This document shows, piece after piece, positions 48,611-59,665 of a DNA stretch of 64,000 nt (positions are counted from its first letter, which is position 1; the number at the start of each line of letters is the position of its first letter). This DNA comes from Isoetes taiwanensis (Eukaryota > Streptophyta > Lycopodiopsida > Isoetales > Isoetaceae). The stretch lies in contig JAJEKV010000055.1 in NCBI GenBank assembly GCA_021234155.1, positions 975,090-1,039,089 on the forward strand, given 5' to 3'. Both the position numbers and the translations under genes were made by a program. The notes beneath the pieces were generated by a model. The model saw only the letters and a list, made by a program, of their open reading frames with translations. It had not been told where the DNA came from and did no database searches.

Positions 48611-49826
48611 TCCATTACATGTATTTGCTTGCAAGTGCACTTGAGTTGGAAGCATGAAGATATTTTAAATTAAGAAACAGTGGACCCATGATAAGAAACT
48701 AAGTTCAAACCTAAGTATATACTCCTAGTTAAATGCCTTATTGTACTCAATGTAGTGATGGGCATCTTTTAACCTAAATGTTTTTTAAGAAGATCTAGTT
48801 GATATAACAAAACCACTACTTATTTGTTCTTGAGGTGTACTTATATTAAGTGGGTGTCTAAGGGCTGTTCCTTCATGGCCTAGAATGGTAGGAAACTACC
48901 CAGCTCAACTTGTAATAGGTTGGACCTAATATTAGTTTCAATATCTCTTGTAAATGCTTGTTTTGCAAAGGCTTGCATTTGGCTCATTGAGATGACTTTT
49001 ATATGTCTTGCTTAGCACTTTGATGTTGTAGCCTTTTTTATGAAATCAAAGGTGTTACCATGCTGGCTACATTGGTCTAGGGTATGTTGGCATTTTATAC
49101 AAATGAGTTGTGGATTTTGAACAACATGGTGAGTTTTATTTTCCACCATTTTGTTGGCCCGCACGTTGCCACATGTATAAAATGTTTGCTCGTAGGCCAA
49201 AATAGAATAGAATAGAATAGAATATGATTTTATAAAATCAAAGGTGTTACCATGCTGGCTACATTGGTCTAGGGTATGTTGGCATTTTATACAAATGAGT
49301 TGTGGATTTTGAACAACATGGTGAGTTTTATTTTCCACCATTTTGTTGGCCCGCACGTTGCCACATGTATAAAATGTTTGCTCGTAGGCATGGTGCGGAA
49401 GTATGAATATGTAGATTGAGAAGCATGATATTGCCTACTTGTGCTCAAATTTGAAATAGATACACTCTAATTGGCTTATATTGCCTATAGAATTGTCCTA
49501 TAAATCAAGGGACGTGATAATTTTTGTCTCAAAAGATTATTCTATTGGGTATACTCGCTCGTTAACTTAAAGGGTGTAGGGCTTAACAAGATTTATTACC
49601 TACGAAACATTGTGTACATTTGCATGATCTTTATGGATTTGATCATAAATAGTGATATGGAAGGAAATTGAGAAGATAATAATTTATATAGATGGGTTGA
49701 GATATAGAAGACTAGGGTGTATGCCATTAAATCTGCGACAATATATTTGTTAAAGATACCCTCGGCATTGCAGGTGAATACAAGTGCAAACAGTGGCAGA
49801 CTGCCATAGCTTGAGGCAATACCTAG
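48611..49826. other. intergenic containing a 155-bp duplication
   Basis: 49043-49197 and 49235-49389 appear identical by eye. They are separated by 37 bp that include an (AATAG)n run. A minus-strand frame at 49012-49356 simply reads the repeat twice. Nothing else is recognised. Confidence 0.5.
49043..49389. repeat. direct duplication of 155 bp around an AATAG microsatellite
   Basis: Two 155-bp units (49043-49197, 49235-49389), offset 192 bp, with no difference seen by eye, flank the pentanucleotide run. A recent slippage or unequal exchange at the microsatellite is the simplest origin. Confidence 0.8.
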
Positions 49827-50150
49827 ATGCTTGCTTCCTCAGCAAGCTCCAGGATGGCTGACACTCTTGAACACGTCAAGGCAACACATTACCAGCACCA
49901 CATAAACCCCACCTTGGAATGGGGACCAGAATGCTACATGCGTGCCCATCTGCCTATGAAAACGCATAGACTCATTGCTCCCATTCACATAGGTGCCCAT
50001 CATCTCTGAATTGAAACAAGAAAATGGATTGGGGAGACACGCCAAGAGAAGCTTTGTCGGTGTTGCCAAACGGAAGAAGTTGAGAATGAGTGCCATACCC
50101 TCTAGAGCTGCCCAACATATGATCAAATCTGCACATGCTATGACCAAATA
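49827..50150 (+). pseudogene. C-terminal zinc-finger fragment of a non-LTR-type retroelement
   Basis: After MKTHRLIAPIHIGAHHL and a stop, the plus frame reads ETRKWIGETRQEKLCRCC, then EVENECHTL, a stop, and SCPTYDQI. The pattern L(C)RxC....VE.E.H.L..CP.Y...R is the C-terminal zinc finger found at the end of many non-LTR reverse transcriptases. Two in-frame stops and the absence of RT upstream show it is a relic. It is not the family at 56032. Confidence 0.45.
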
Positions 50151-50244
50151 GATTTTTGAAAATGGAATTGTGTTTTGGAATTTTATTTTTCATAACTTTG
50201 TGCTTCATGCAATTGATTGGTGTCACATAGATCTACTTGAATAA

Positions 50245-50632
50245 TATGCTGCTGAATTTGCAGCACGATTTGGAAATCAAGATTCTGAGGACATTGCATC
50301 TTTGTTGGGAATTAACATTCAAGAATCTCTTGCAAAATTTGATGTGCAGAAGGAGGATATCAACAAAAATGAGAAGCCAGAATTCAAGGAGCCAAAATTG
50401 CCTGAAGTAATGTCTTTTCCAGTCCCACTGATAAGATTCCTGAAAGTGTAGAAGCTTGTGTGGAAAAATGCAGTAAAGTATGCAATTGCATATTCCCTAA
50501 TACTGTATGTAGAAGCATTTTGGTCACTAGGAGGAGATCATAAAGAGCCAAAAAGAGGCAGAGGCAATCAGAAAAGTTAGCAGTAGAAGGATTTAAAGAC
50601 AAGGAGAAGCCTTCTATAAGAAAGAAATAAAA
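50245..50632 (+). pseudogene. unrecognised coding-like C-terminal segment, frameshifted
   Basis: Frame 50245-50450 reads AAEFAARFGNQDSEDIASLL and a Lys/Glu-rich stretch, KPEFKEPKLPEV. At about 50409 the sensible reading moves one frame (VFSSPTDKIPESVEACVEKC, a Cys-rich segment, then basic RAKKRQRQSEK) and ends TAA at about 50632, with one internal stop. Residue use looks protein-like, and a basic tail could be a nuclear signal. No family is recognised. It abuts the 1.2-kb repeat at 50678, which could be its 3' UTR. Confidence 0.35.
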
Positions 50633-50677
50633 AGATGCTAAACTGATAGTGGGATGTACTATATTTGCTTGCTAATT

Positions 50678-51889
50678 AGTGTAGATCTTCTTTCATTTGT
50701 ACTTTCTGAGTTGTATTTGAATGCATTCTTCTTGCAGAGCTGCTAAATGACTTTTCTATGAAGGTGACACGAATGTGGATGATGTAATGCAAAAGATATG
50801 TATTAAACAACAATTGAAATGTATGTGTTTGTTTCTCAAGAAGAAAACGAAGCATCTTTGAGATGTCTAATCATGGAAACATTAATGCTAGAGGATGTGG
50901 TTCCACTATTTTTTCCAGACCAAGCAGATTAGGTATGCGTGCACAGGCTTCAACAAGTTGCAAGTTTGAGTTGTGGTCAGAAAATACGCACTTGTGTCCA
51001 AATCATACCAAGGCTTGACACAAATAGCAGCATGTAGTAGTGCAGATGGTGTTTTTGTGCAGGAGTGTATTAGATGGTTGGCTGCATGCTAGAATAGGGT
51101 GTAGATAGTTGCAGATAGCATTTGAAACATACTCTATGTGTAAATTTTTGCTATGCTCTAGTGCATCTGTTGATATATAAAAAGTCAGGCTGTTTGCTAT
51201 AGTTTTTATAGGCCCTTTTATCACTTTTAATTCCTGCAATATGCACAGTCTTTTCTTATGCAGGGCTTCCATATGCGAAATCGAGATTTAGAGGAGAAAA
51301 TTCAATCGAACATTTCATAAAAGAACATTCTTTGAGTTCTGTAGATGTGAGTTAAATCATGTCATGTTAAACTTTAAAAGTATTGCATCAAGATCTTGAT
51401 TTTGGACACAATCTTCTTCAATGGGAACTTCTTGTGTCCTCTTTACAGTACAACAAATTAGAAAGTTACGACAACAAAACACATGTTACAATCCCAGCCC
51501 GATGGTAGGTCTACATGTGATAACCTGCCTTGATTTTTTGTATGCAAATAAATTCGTAAAGTCACGGACCCAAATGGGTTCCGATGGCTATAGCAACTTC
51601 ACGGATTTTTCTAAGAGCCGATTTTGGAAAACTATAGTTCAAATTTCTTCACAAGTTAATGGAACGATTAGATTTTCATGTCAATGATTTTGAAATACAA
51701 AATTTTTTGATTAGTTTACCCAAGTGAGGAACGTAGCTTCTTGCAACATTTCTTAACTCCTTATACCTAGACAAAGAGGATCGGCGTGAAGGCTTAGACA
51801 TTTTTTTTGTCAGATCTCATATCAAATAATGCTCAAGTGCAAAGTTGTATTTCAATCTTTGAAAAATTGAGATAGTTATTGAATTTAAA
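50678..51889 (+). repeat. 1.2-kb dispersed direct repeat, copy 1
   Basis: Aligns from AGTGTAGATCTTCTT to GAGATAGTTATTGAATT with 61351-62518. Differences are small indels and scattered substitutions, plus a roughly 30-bp segment present only here near 51752-51775. Both copies contain the same short open frame ending SSQVNGTIRFSCQ and the palindrome CCCAAATGGG. Confidence 0.85.
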
Positions 51890-52202
51890 AGAACCAACCT
51901 TCCATGAACCCAAATGGGCCTATTAAAAACTTTGACATCCTAAACAAAGATAAGATAAGATAAGATGAATTTTACGTCCGTGGGAACCCAAAGGGTTATG
52001 GGACGGCACATGCAAGGGCAACAACCCATCTAAAACCTGGGGACTAGGCCCCATCACCAAACACAATAACCAAATAGTAATCACCACATGGTTCATATTA
52101 CTGTATATTCTTTTAGTTTTTATAGGGCATAAAATTTGCCCCTTCGTAGAGAGCGACGCCACGCCTTACCGCTTAGGTCCCTTCGCTCGATCCGGCATGT
52201 TT

Positions 52203-52320
52203 GCCATAGCTCGATCTCTGCGACCATAGCTCCGGCATTCTTCGCCATAGCTCCGATCTGCCGCCATAGCTCCGCCATAGCTCCGATCTGCTGCCATAGC
52301 TCCGGCATTCTGCCATAACT
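52203..52320. repeat. CCATAGCTCC minisatellite
   Basis: CCATAGCTCC occurs at 52224, 52245, 52264, 52275 and 52294, with flanking variants CCATAGCTCG and CCATAACTGG. Spacers alternate between GATCTGC and GGCATTC types, giving units of about 11-21 bp. Confidence 0.75.
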
Positions 52321-53018
52321 GGATATGTCGCCAGAAGAGCCACCGCCATAGCTTATCTTGCTTCAGCACAAGAAGCTGCCGTATTAAGAAACTGTGAAGC
52401 AAGTTTCTTCCCCTTCGCCTCCCGGCCAAGAATTTGCCGAGTTGTCCCGATAAATTTGAATACAACTTAAGCTTCAGATTCTTTGCTTTAGAGTTGCAAA
52501 TGCAAATGGCAGCCACAGATTAAGCCACAAATCTGGCATGGAAAGTGTCCGGATTGAAGAGGCGGGTCCAAAGCCTTTGCCGAAATGCTTTTCAGGTCTG
52601 CTTTTCTTTTTTCTAGGTATATATTTCTTAGTGATGAATGCATGTGTTTCCTTTCAGCAGTGTTGATTATTCTCGCTGCTGCCACAGGATTGATCATGTC
52701 ACTGATTATTCTCGCTGCTACAGGATTGATTATTTTTCTCTGCGCTGTGTTTGTCCTTTTGAACAACCCATAGCATATCGGATACAAATCCCTTCTTTCC
52801 TCCATATTAGCAGATCTTCAGTTCTTTTGACAGGTGCAGGGCTCTGAGCAAAGCCAAATGAAGCATTAGATACTGGATAATTTTTTTCTAAGGGTTCATA
52901 GTTTTTGGACGGAGCCAGTACTCCTAAAGCTGACATTCTAAGGAGAATGCCATAGCTATCTTAGATCATTTTATTCATAATATGAACCATGTTGTGATCA
53001 CGTTGCCTTTGCCACGAA

Positions 53019-53136
53019 GGTCATTACGCGAGAAAGTTCTCGGCGGCCGCCGCCAGACTCAGCCGGACTCAAGGGCTCCGCCTCGTCGCCGCCTCGTCTG
53101 GCGGAGCCGCCGGAGACTTTACTGGGCGGAATGACC
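53019..53136. mobile_element. GC-rich foldback (MITE-like) element, about 40-bp inverted arms
   Basis: The left arm 53019-53058 starts GGTCATTACGCGAGAAAGTT and ends GCCGCCAGAC. The right arm 53096-53136 is its near-complete reverse complement (GTCTGGCGGAGCC ... AATGACC), with a few mismatches and single-base gaps. The central loop is 37 bp. Terminal inverted repeats of this length in a 118-bp element fit a MITE or foldback transposon. No target duplication is evident. Confidence 0.6.
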
Positions 53137-53262
53137 CTCCTCATGGCAATTACCTAATACTTAAAAGACTACCAAGAAGAAGATAATGCTAATGCTAGTG
53201 GTAATTTTGTGCTTCTAAAATTATCTAGATATAGCCAGTCCAAGGATTGGAAGGCCATTGCT

Positions 53263-53574
53263 CTAGAATAATTGTTGCGCCTCCCCTATCATTGCCCATT
53301 TCTTTTGCAGGCGGGCTGCCCTCACCTTGCAGAGCTCCTCCTTACGGTTACACAATTGAAGAGGGGAGAGATCCTCATGTACTGAGAAACTAGTCCCTAT
53401 GAGATAGTTTCCATGCTGAAGAACATGTAAGCGACTAAGGGTGTCTTGAAACTGAACTAAAAGATGGCGAGGACGATCAGGTCTTGCCGCTCCCACCCTA
53501 GTAGCGGAGACAACTCCACCAACCTTCACATGCATGACATCAGTGAAAGGAATTATTACTCCATAATTACACAT
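53263..53574 (-). pseudogene. L1-type LINE ORF1-like RNA-binding fragment
   Basis: A minus-strand frame of 103 codons with RPRHLLVQFQDTLSR followed by VHEDLSPLQLCNRKEELCKV and AARLQKKWAMIG. The spacing resembles the C-terminal domain of L1 ORF1 proteins (RPR.(I/L)(I/V)V.F ... EDL(S/T)...(R)). No RT follows on this strand, so it is an isolated fragment, opposite in orientation to the LINE at 56032. Assignment is by motif pattern only. Confidence 0.4.
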
Positions 53575-55785
53575 TGGTCTGGAGTTAGGTTTTTTGGCTT
53601 AGCTAGTTAACATCACACAATTACGACATCTATGAATCAAAAAATTGAGGAAAAAGCATATATGCATGATGACTGATGAAATATCAATCACGTTGGAAAT
53701 TTTACCTACCCCCATTAGTTACAATGCGTGTATTTGACAATGTCCAAATCTTTTGAATTTTTAATCTATTTTATCTTACATGTGCACTACTCAGTAATAT
53801 GATAATGCAAGCGTTCATTCAAATTCTTTACCTAGCATGCTAGGTAGAATTTAAAAAATGCAATGCAGATCAACCCATTTGGGTCTATATTGGGACAACT
53901 CTAGTATTAAGGGACTTTAAACACTGGGTAGAGCTAGATACTGGATCGTCGAAAGCTTTCAAAAAATTGGCTTCATGCACAAAGTCAAGGAATGTTGAGA
54001 GTATCTAAGGGAATTTCAAAGAATAATGATGGAATCCAATGAGATCTTGGAGAAACGAAGAGGATTCTGATAATCTTGAGAGAATCTAATGGAATCTTTG
54101 CGAATCTTATATAAAATATTGGGGAATTACAAGGATCTCGAGGGCATTTCCACATAATGTTGAAGGAATGTTGGCAAATCTAGACGTGTATTATGAGAAT
54201 CTTTAGCATAACTTGGAGGAACATGTCATCAAAACACAAGACACAAATGTATGTTGAAATCCCATGTGTTTAAGGATGTCTTTTGCATTGTGAAGAGAAA
54301 GATGGCCACCACGATAAATTACTTGTAAAATATAGAGTAGATTGTGACATCTTTAGTAGTAGGACAAATTAGATTAGAATAGATTAGAATAGAATAGAAT
54401 AGAGAATAGAATGATTTTTTATAGTCCACGAAGACCAATCAGCCTATGGGACCCAATGAAGGAGCGCATTAGACTTATTACTGCCTGAGTTAAAAAAAAC
54501 CCAATCCTCTATTCTTTTGGAAGTGTTATCGTGCATCTAAGCTAGTGTGAATCCATGTAATTCCCTGGAATATAAAAATTTGTTATTCATTTGCTTTAAT
54601 ATAAAAGAACCATACATGGTCTATACATGAACCATACAAAAAAAAAATTTAAACCCATACAAATGAACCATTTATGGTCCATCAAGGTACAACTCTAGTG
54701 GTAACATTTGCTGTATAGTAAGTAAAATTACATTGAATGTGCTCCTTTATAAACTACTTCACAAACACTTGTAACTTGCAATAAATGTGTCAAAACTGGG
54801 CAGAACTTGTATCATTGGGCTCGACTCATCAAGAAATTTCTAAAGAGTAGTGGTTTGGCATCATTTTGTTGTAGTGGAACATTGGCCTTAGGGAATTTAT
54901 AGAAAGCATGACAGAATATAAAGGAACCCTATGGTCTTTTCTAAGGAATTTGAGGAGGGAACTTCGGCAATCTTCATAAAAACTAAGAGATCTCGAAGAA
55001 TTGATGGAACTTAAGAAAACCTTAAGGGACTTTGAACACTGGGTAGAGCAAGACACTGGATCGTCGAAAGTTTTCAAATGAGTGGCCCCATGCACAAAGT
55101 CAAGGAATGTTGAGAGTATCTAAGGGAATTTCAAAGAATAATGATGGAATTAATGAGACCTTGGAGAAACAAAGAGGATCGCGATAATTTTGAAAGAATC
55201 TTAGGGAATCTTTTAGAAACTTGGATGGAATCTTGAGGAATTCCAAGAATCTGAGGGCATCTGTACATAATGTTGAAGGAAGCTTGGCAAATCTAGTTGA
55301 GTCTTATGAGAAATCTTTAGCACAACTTAGGAAAATGTCATCAAAACACAAGACAAAATGTACATTGAAATCCCGTTTGTTTAAGGATGTCTTTTGCATT
55401 ATAAAGAGAAACATCTTGGAAATCTAGTTGAGTCTTATGAGAAATCTTTAGCACAACTTTGGAAAATGTCATCAAAACACAAGACAAAATGTACGTTGAA
55501 ATCCCGTGTGTTTAAGGATGTCTTTTGCATTATAAAGAGAAACATGGATACCACGATAAATCATTTGTAAAATATAGAGTAGATTGTGACATTTTTAGTA
55601 CTAGGACAAGTTAAACACATCCTCTATTCTCTTGGGAGTGTTACCTTGCATCCAAACTAGTGTATGAATCCATGTAATTCCCAGCAATATAGAAAATTGT
55701 TATTCATTCGCTTTAATGCAAATCTGGAATAATATTCTTTTGCCTGATATTCTTTTATCTGGAAATACACAGCATCAGGACATAC
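53575..55785. repeat. intergenic patchwork of repeated segments
   Basis: A segment around GTCAAGGAATGTTGAGAGTA occurs at about 53980 and 55099. A segment around ATCATCAAAACACAAGACA (54230, 55336, 55470) recurs with its flanks, the last two as a tandem of 131-bp period (55290 and 55421). A TAGAA/TAGATT microsatellite lies at 54370-54412. No gene recognised. Confidence 0.5.
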
Positions 55786-56031
55786 ATGGCCAAATCGACC
55801 ACAAGGGTGGCTCATAGAGGTCTAAGTTGTTTCTATGATAACTGTTTGAAGGGAAGCTGGTCATGTTGTGTGAATAGGCACAGGTTGAAGAATTGGAAGT
55901 ATATGACTCCGAAGCCTATAAAGTCTATTGGTGAAACACTTGATGACGAAATCGACGAGGCATATTTTTGAAGGTGATGGAGAATGGCTTGTGAAAACAT
56001 AGAGGAAGCTGACAACTTGTGTTGGCGATGA
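55786..56031 (+). pseudogene. unrecognised multicopy-type ORF, left part, split by LINE
   Basis: The frame from ATG 55786 encodes a Cys/Trp-containing segment (CFYDNCLKGSWSCCVNRHRL) and an acidic stretch (ETLDDEIDEAYF), then a stop at 55969-55971. One base shift later GDGEWLVKT and, after a stop, RKLTTCVGDD lead to the LINE at 56032. The reading resumes after the LINE at 58501. I do not know a named family. Confidence 0.4.
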
Positions 56032-58500
56032 TGTGTATGACGCGTTTCAGGATTTCAAGAGGCAAAGGCGTCTAGACAAAATTCTCAACTCGGGCTGCAT
56101 TTCTCTTATTCCTAAGTGTAAGGAACCTTTAACAATTTCGGACTGGCGCCCTATCACCTTACTATCTTCTGTGTACAAGATTTTTGCCAAAGCTTATGCA
56201 CAAAAGCTTCGGGATATTCTTGCTGATTCCATATCCTCTACACAGTCAGGATTTCTGCCACGACGATGCATATTAAACAATGTAGCTGCTGCCTATGAAG
56301 GTATTTACTGGGCTCGACTCTAGGGCCATGAAATTGTATATTTGAAGCTGGACTTTGCAAAAGCATATGACAAAGGTGTTATTTGGCCTTCTTAGAGAAA
56401 TGTCTCTTACGCTTTGGTTTTGGTGCACAATTCACAAAATGTCATGAGGCTTCATTATTCTCGCCCGCTCTTCTATTCTCTTCCAAGGGGAACCCTCAAA
56501 GATTCTTTCGGGTGGGTCGTGGCATCCGTCGTGGCTGCCCTTTAGCTCCATTGTTATTTACATTTGTGGCTGAGGTCCTTGCCTGTGTCTTCTCTCTTAC
56601 GCATGTGAGGGAATCTTGCATGGTCTTCCTATGAACAATGGGTCGCGGGGAGATCCGTAATCAATATCACGGATGACACTTTCCTTTTTCTCGAGGGCGG
56701 ATGAGCAAAATTTGCGAATGCCATTTCCTTGTTGGATTCCTTTTCCCTAGCATCCGTATTTTTGTGGGTTGGGCGTATATGTACAAAGACTATGGACATT
56801 GGACTCTCCAGTTCCACCATGTGTAGCTACCTTTCAATGGAAGATCCTTCCTCATGGTAAAGCAACCAAACTTCTAGGTGTCCCTGTAGGTGTTCATATC
56901 TCATCAGGAGATGCGTGGGAGGCAGTGATTAAGGGCTTGGAAAAGCACCTTTTTTGGTGGTCCACCGCGAAGCTTTCCATGGCAGGGCGAATTGTTGTGG
57001 CTAAGTCAGTTTTAAGCAGCACCCATGTGTATATGGCTTCGTTCATGTTGGCTCCACAGTCAAAGATACATCTTCTCGTTAGGGTTGTCAGGAACTTCAT
57101 CTGGGGGGGAACAGAGGAGGGTGCTGCTGTCAAAGTCAGTTGGAAAAAGTGCATGTTGCCAAAGCATTTTGGCGGCCTAGGAATGATCAATTTTCTTTTG
57201 CAGAGCAAGGTGATGATTTCTAAGTTCATTTGGAGAATTTTGAATAATGTGGATGAGTCCCCGGGTTCCCGCCTTGTTTATCAGTCTTTGCAAATGTGCA
57301 TTTCTTTTGGGTCTCGGTCTCTTAGGCCACTTTTCCCCCGGGCTCGTTCTATCCACTAACGCAGTACCCTAATGCATCCCCATTTCTTAGAGGATTGCTA
57401 GTTGCATGGGAGACTGCACAATCTCTCGCTTCATTTTCACCATCTTAGCGCACACTAGCATGACCAAGCAAGTTGTTGGTGGATTCCATTGGATGGTGGT
57501 CCTCCTCGTTGCTTCATCCACCCATTGACGCAAATCGATGGAGAGCAAAGCAGGTGTGCATATGATATCTGATTGGTATAATAATCAAAGGCGATTCTTT
57601 GACATGGGAGGAGTTTAGAGCTAAGTTCCTCCTTTTAAGGTGGGATCGAGCTATTTGGCGTAAGGTGTCTTCAATTCTTCCTCCAAGAGCACAAGTGGAT
57701 GACCCCCTGCTGTGGGTAGTTCATGAGCATGTCAAAGCAGATAAGTTGGTGAACTCCATGTACAAGGTCTTGCTTGATGCCGACGTCTTTGCCTCCTTCA
57801 TCCAAGTGGCCTTTGGTTATTCCTGGGGATCGTGCGGTATAGAAAAATGGGTATGGGATAAACTACTCCATCCCAAAGTATCTGCTTTATGGTGGCAAGT
57901 CACTCATCGTTGTCTGGCAAGCGTTAATATTCTAGTGCACGATTTCGGCCCAGGTGGTGTCTGCACTTTGTCCCTTATGTGCACAGGAGGGATTTAGACA
58001 ATTGAGCATTGCTTCTTCCTATGTAGACATGTCGGACATGCTTGGTTGTGGCTTCAAGGTCTCTTTCATTGCAATTTGAATAGCCAGCAGGTGTTATTAG
58101 CAGTTTATCCAAGTGGTTGGGATAATTTGGCAAAAAGGGCGTTTCATTTGGCTTCTGCATGGATCATCTGGTCCATTTGGAAAAGAAGGAATCTTCTCAT
58201 ATTCAAAGGTCTTGCTTGTTCAGATGCGCAGGTTCTTCTTGATGCCCAACATCGGATTGTCAAAGCATTCAGGTGCTCATCAATTGCTAATGAGGTGAAG
58301 AGCCGTATTTGGGAGCACTATCTTCAGATTCATACTTACTTATGAGTTTTTGCTTGCTCTTCATATTGTTTAGATGTTGTATTTGTGTGGGGTGGTTTTG
58401 CTCTGGTGGACATTCTCTCCACTGAGTTATTAGTCCCCATTGTACTCTGTAATTTTCTCTGGATAATAAAGGCTCAAGTCCTTCAAAAAAAAAAAAAAAA
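56032..58500 (+). mobile_element. LINE (non-LTR retrotransposon), 5'-truncated, poly(A)-tailed
   Basis: Begins inside or just before the RT (YDAFQDFKRQRRLDK) and ends AATAAAGGCTCAAGTCC plus a run of 16 A (58485-58500). RT motifs in order: ISLIPKCKEPLTISDWRPI, then STQSGFLPRRC (56033-56323); LKLDFAKAYD near 56345; GRGIRRGCPLAP near 56520; the YADD-equivalent is lost at about 56640-56700; KATKLLGVPVG and the thumb-like region at 56850-57300; zf-RVT (WDKLLHPKVSALWWQVTHRC) near 57850; and the C-terminus HLASAWIIWSIWKRRN to a stop at 58343-58345. Several stops and shifts are present. No endonuclease domain. It interrupts an older ORF with no target duplication seen. Confidence 0.88.
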
Positions 58501-58840
58501 CTTTGCAGTTGTAGTTGAGGAGGGCAATCAAGAGAATGAGGACTTTTATGTGGTGAAGTGTGTTAAGCCGAGGCATATTCTTGACAAAATTGTACATGAT
58601 AGTTGGCGTCATACTTTCAATGTCGATGAACATGTGTTGGCTGGTTTATACTATGCTATCCAACCCGATGGTAGTTGGGAGCTACTTTAAAACAAAGGTC
58701 TTACTTATCAATACAGTCATCATGTCTCAGCAATCAAGTTTGAGATGAATCACTATCCCGGCACCAACAGATTTTCCCTTGAGGAGGCTACCCATCAAAT
58801 GATCCTTGGCAGCCTACCATATAAAGGTTGAAAATGGTTT
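58501..58840 (+). pseudogene. unrecognised multicopy-type ORF, right part
   Basis: Directly after the LINE poly(A), CTTTGCAG continues the codon left open at 56031 (GA + C). It reads FAVVVEEGNQENEDFYVVKC, then KPRHILDKIVHDSW, LAGLYYAIQPDGSWELL, a stop, and SHHVSAIKFEMNHYPGT, ending near LPYKG at about 58830. The mix of short conserved-looking blocks suggests a repeated gene or transposon protein of unknown function. The LINE insertion and two or more stops make it non-functional. Confidence 0.45.
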
Positions 58841-59194
58841 GACCTAGTTGTTTCATCATTTCAGCAGTTCTTGTGGTCACCCGGTAGCGGTGGACCTTTA
58901 TCTTACATTTTGATGTTGTATTAGAAACATTACTTGGAATCAATACTCAAGATTACAAAAAGTAAGTCATATACATTACAAAAGGTGTACAATGATATTT
59001 CCAGGAGTCATTGGAGGCTGAGACAAGATAGTTGTTGAGACAGTAATCCAGCACATCAATTGTCTCCTTCTTTAACCATGCATTACTGATGTCTAGCTGT
59101 GAGATTGTTTCTTCAACTATATGGGAAGACAAATAATTCAATTAGACACACAAACTTCTGTAAAAAATTGTCCTCTTCCTGCCCTTTGAAAGGT
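58841..59194. other. non-coding or decayed tail next to phosphatase relic
   Basis: A minus-strand frame at 59141-58953 (SQLDISNAWLKKETIDVLDY) may be a further exon of the phosphatase-like relic, but it shows no family motif. Confidence 0.3.
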
Positions 59195-59665
59195 ATAACA
59201 AGAAGTGTGGAGGGTTTAGAAACCCTTTGTGTAGGCTGTCATCTACCAAGAATATCATACCATGATATTCAGGAAAATCATCAAGTACAACCTTCGACTC
59301 CTTGAAAAAAAGTTACTTTCTTGTATTGGCTGGATGCTCGCATGCATAACACTGCTCTTGACCATATACCTTTAAGAATTTGGTCCGCAATTCTGGAAAC
59401 AATGCATCCACCATATCCCTTGTGTTCCGAAGTAGAGAAGCACTCCATATCACAATATCAAATCTCTGCAGTGCCCACTCCACAAACTCATGGTACCCTG
59501 GTCTGCAAATGAGGTACTTGTTTGCAGTTCCTTTTACAACATGGTTTGTATGAGGTGGAGGCTAGATTTTTTGGCTGCTTGTCCTCTGTTGTGTCTGTAG
59601 CAGTACACCATTTATGTCCAGCACCATCAACTTCCATCGGGGTTCCCATCCCTCAACGTCTGCAC
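59195..59665 (-). pseudogene. FCP1/NIF-type (HAD) phosphatase domain, disrupted
   Basis: On the minus strand GWEPRWKLMVLDINGVLL (about 59650-59598) is HAD motif I in the D-x-N-G form used by a plant NIF-like subgroup. After an in-frame TAG come YLICRPGYHEFVEWAL, FDIVIWSASLLRNTRDMVDA and VYGQEQCYACEH. A TAA interrupts before FFKESKVVLDDFPEYHG, and FLVDDSLHKGFLNPPHTS (motif III/IV, Asp-Asp) follows near 59215. These blocks are in the order expected for CTD-phosphatase-like (FCP1 homology) domains, which dephosphorylate Ser of RNA polymerase II tails or other proteins. Two in-frame stops and a final frame shift make it a pseudogene as written. Upstream Ser-rich sequence (59909-59682) may be its linker. 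Confidence 0.72.

Larger units (their letters stand above)
51890..53262. other. intergenic with CCATAGCTCC minisatellite and a foldback element
   Basis: No gene recognised. A minisatellite lies at 52203-52320 and a GC-rich foldback at 53019-53136. Near-perfect short duplications occur around 52660-52730 (GATTATTCTCGCTGC twice). Confidence 0.4.

Noticed and set aside
49012-49356. 114-codon minus ORF with an internal repeat
   Set aside because: It only reads the 155-bp DNA duplication twice.
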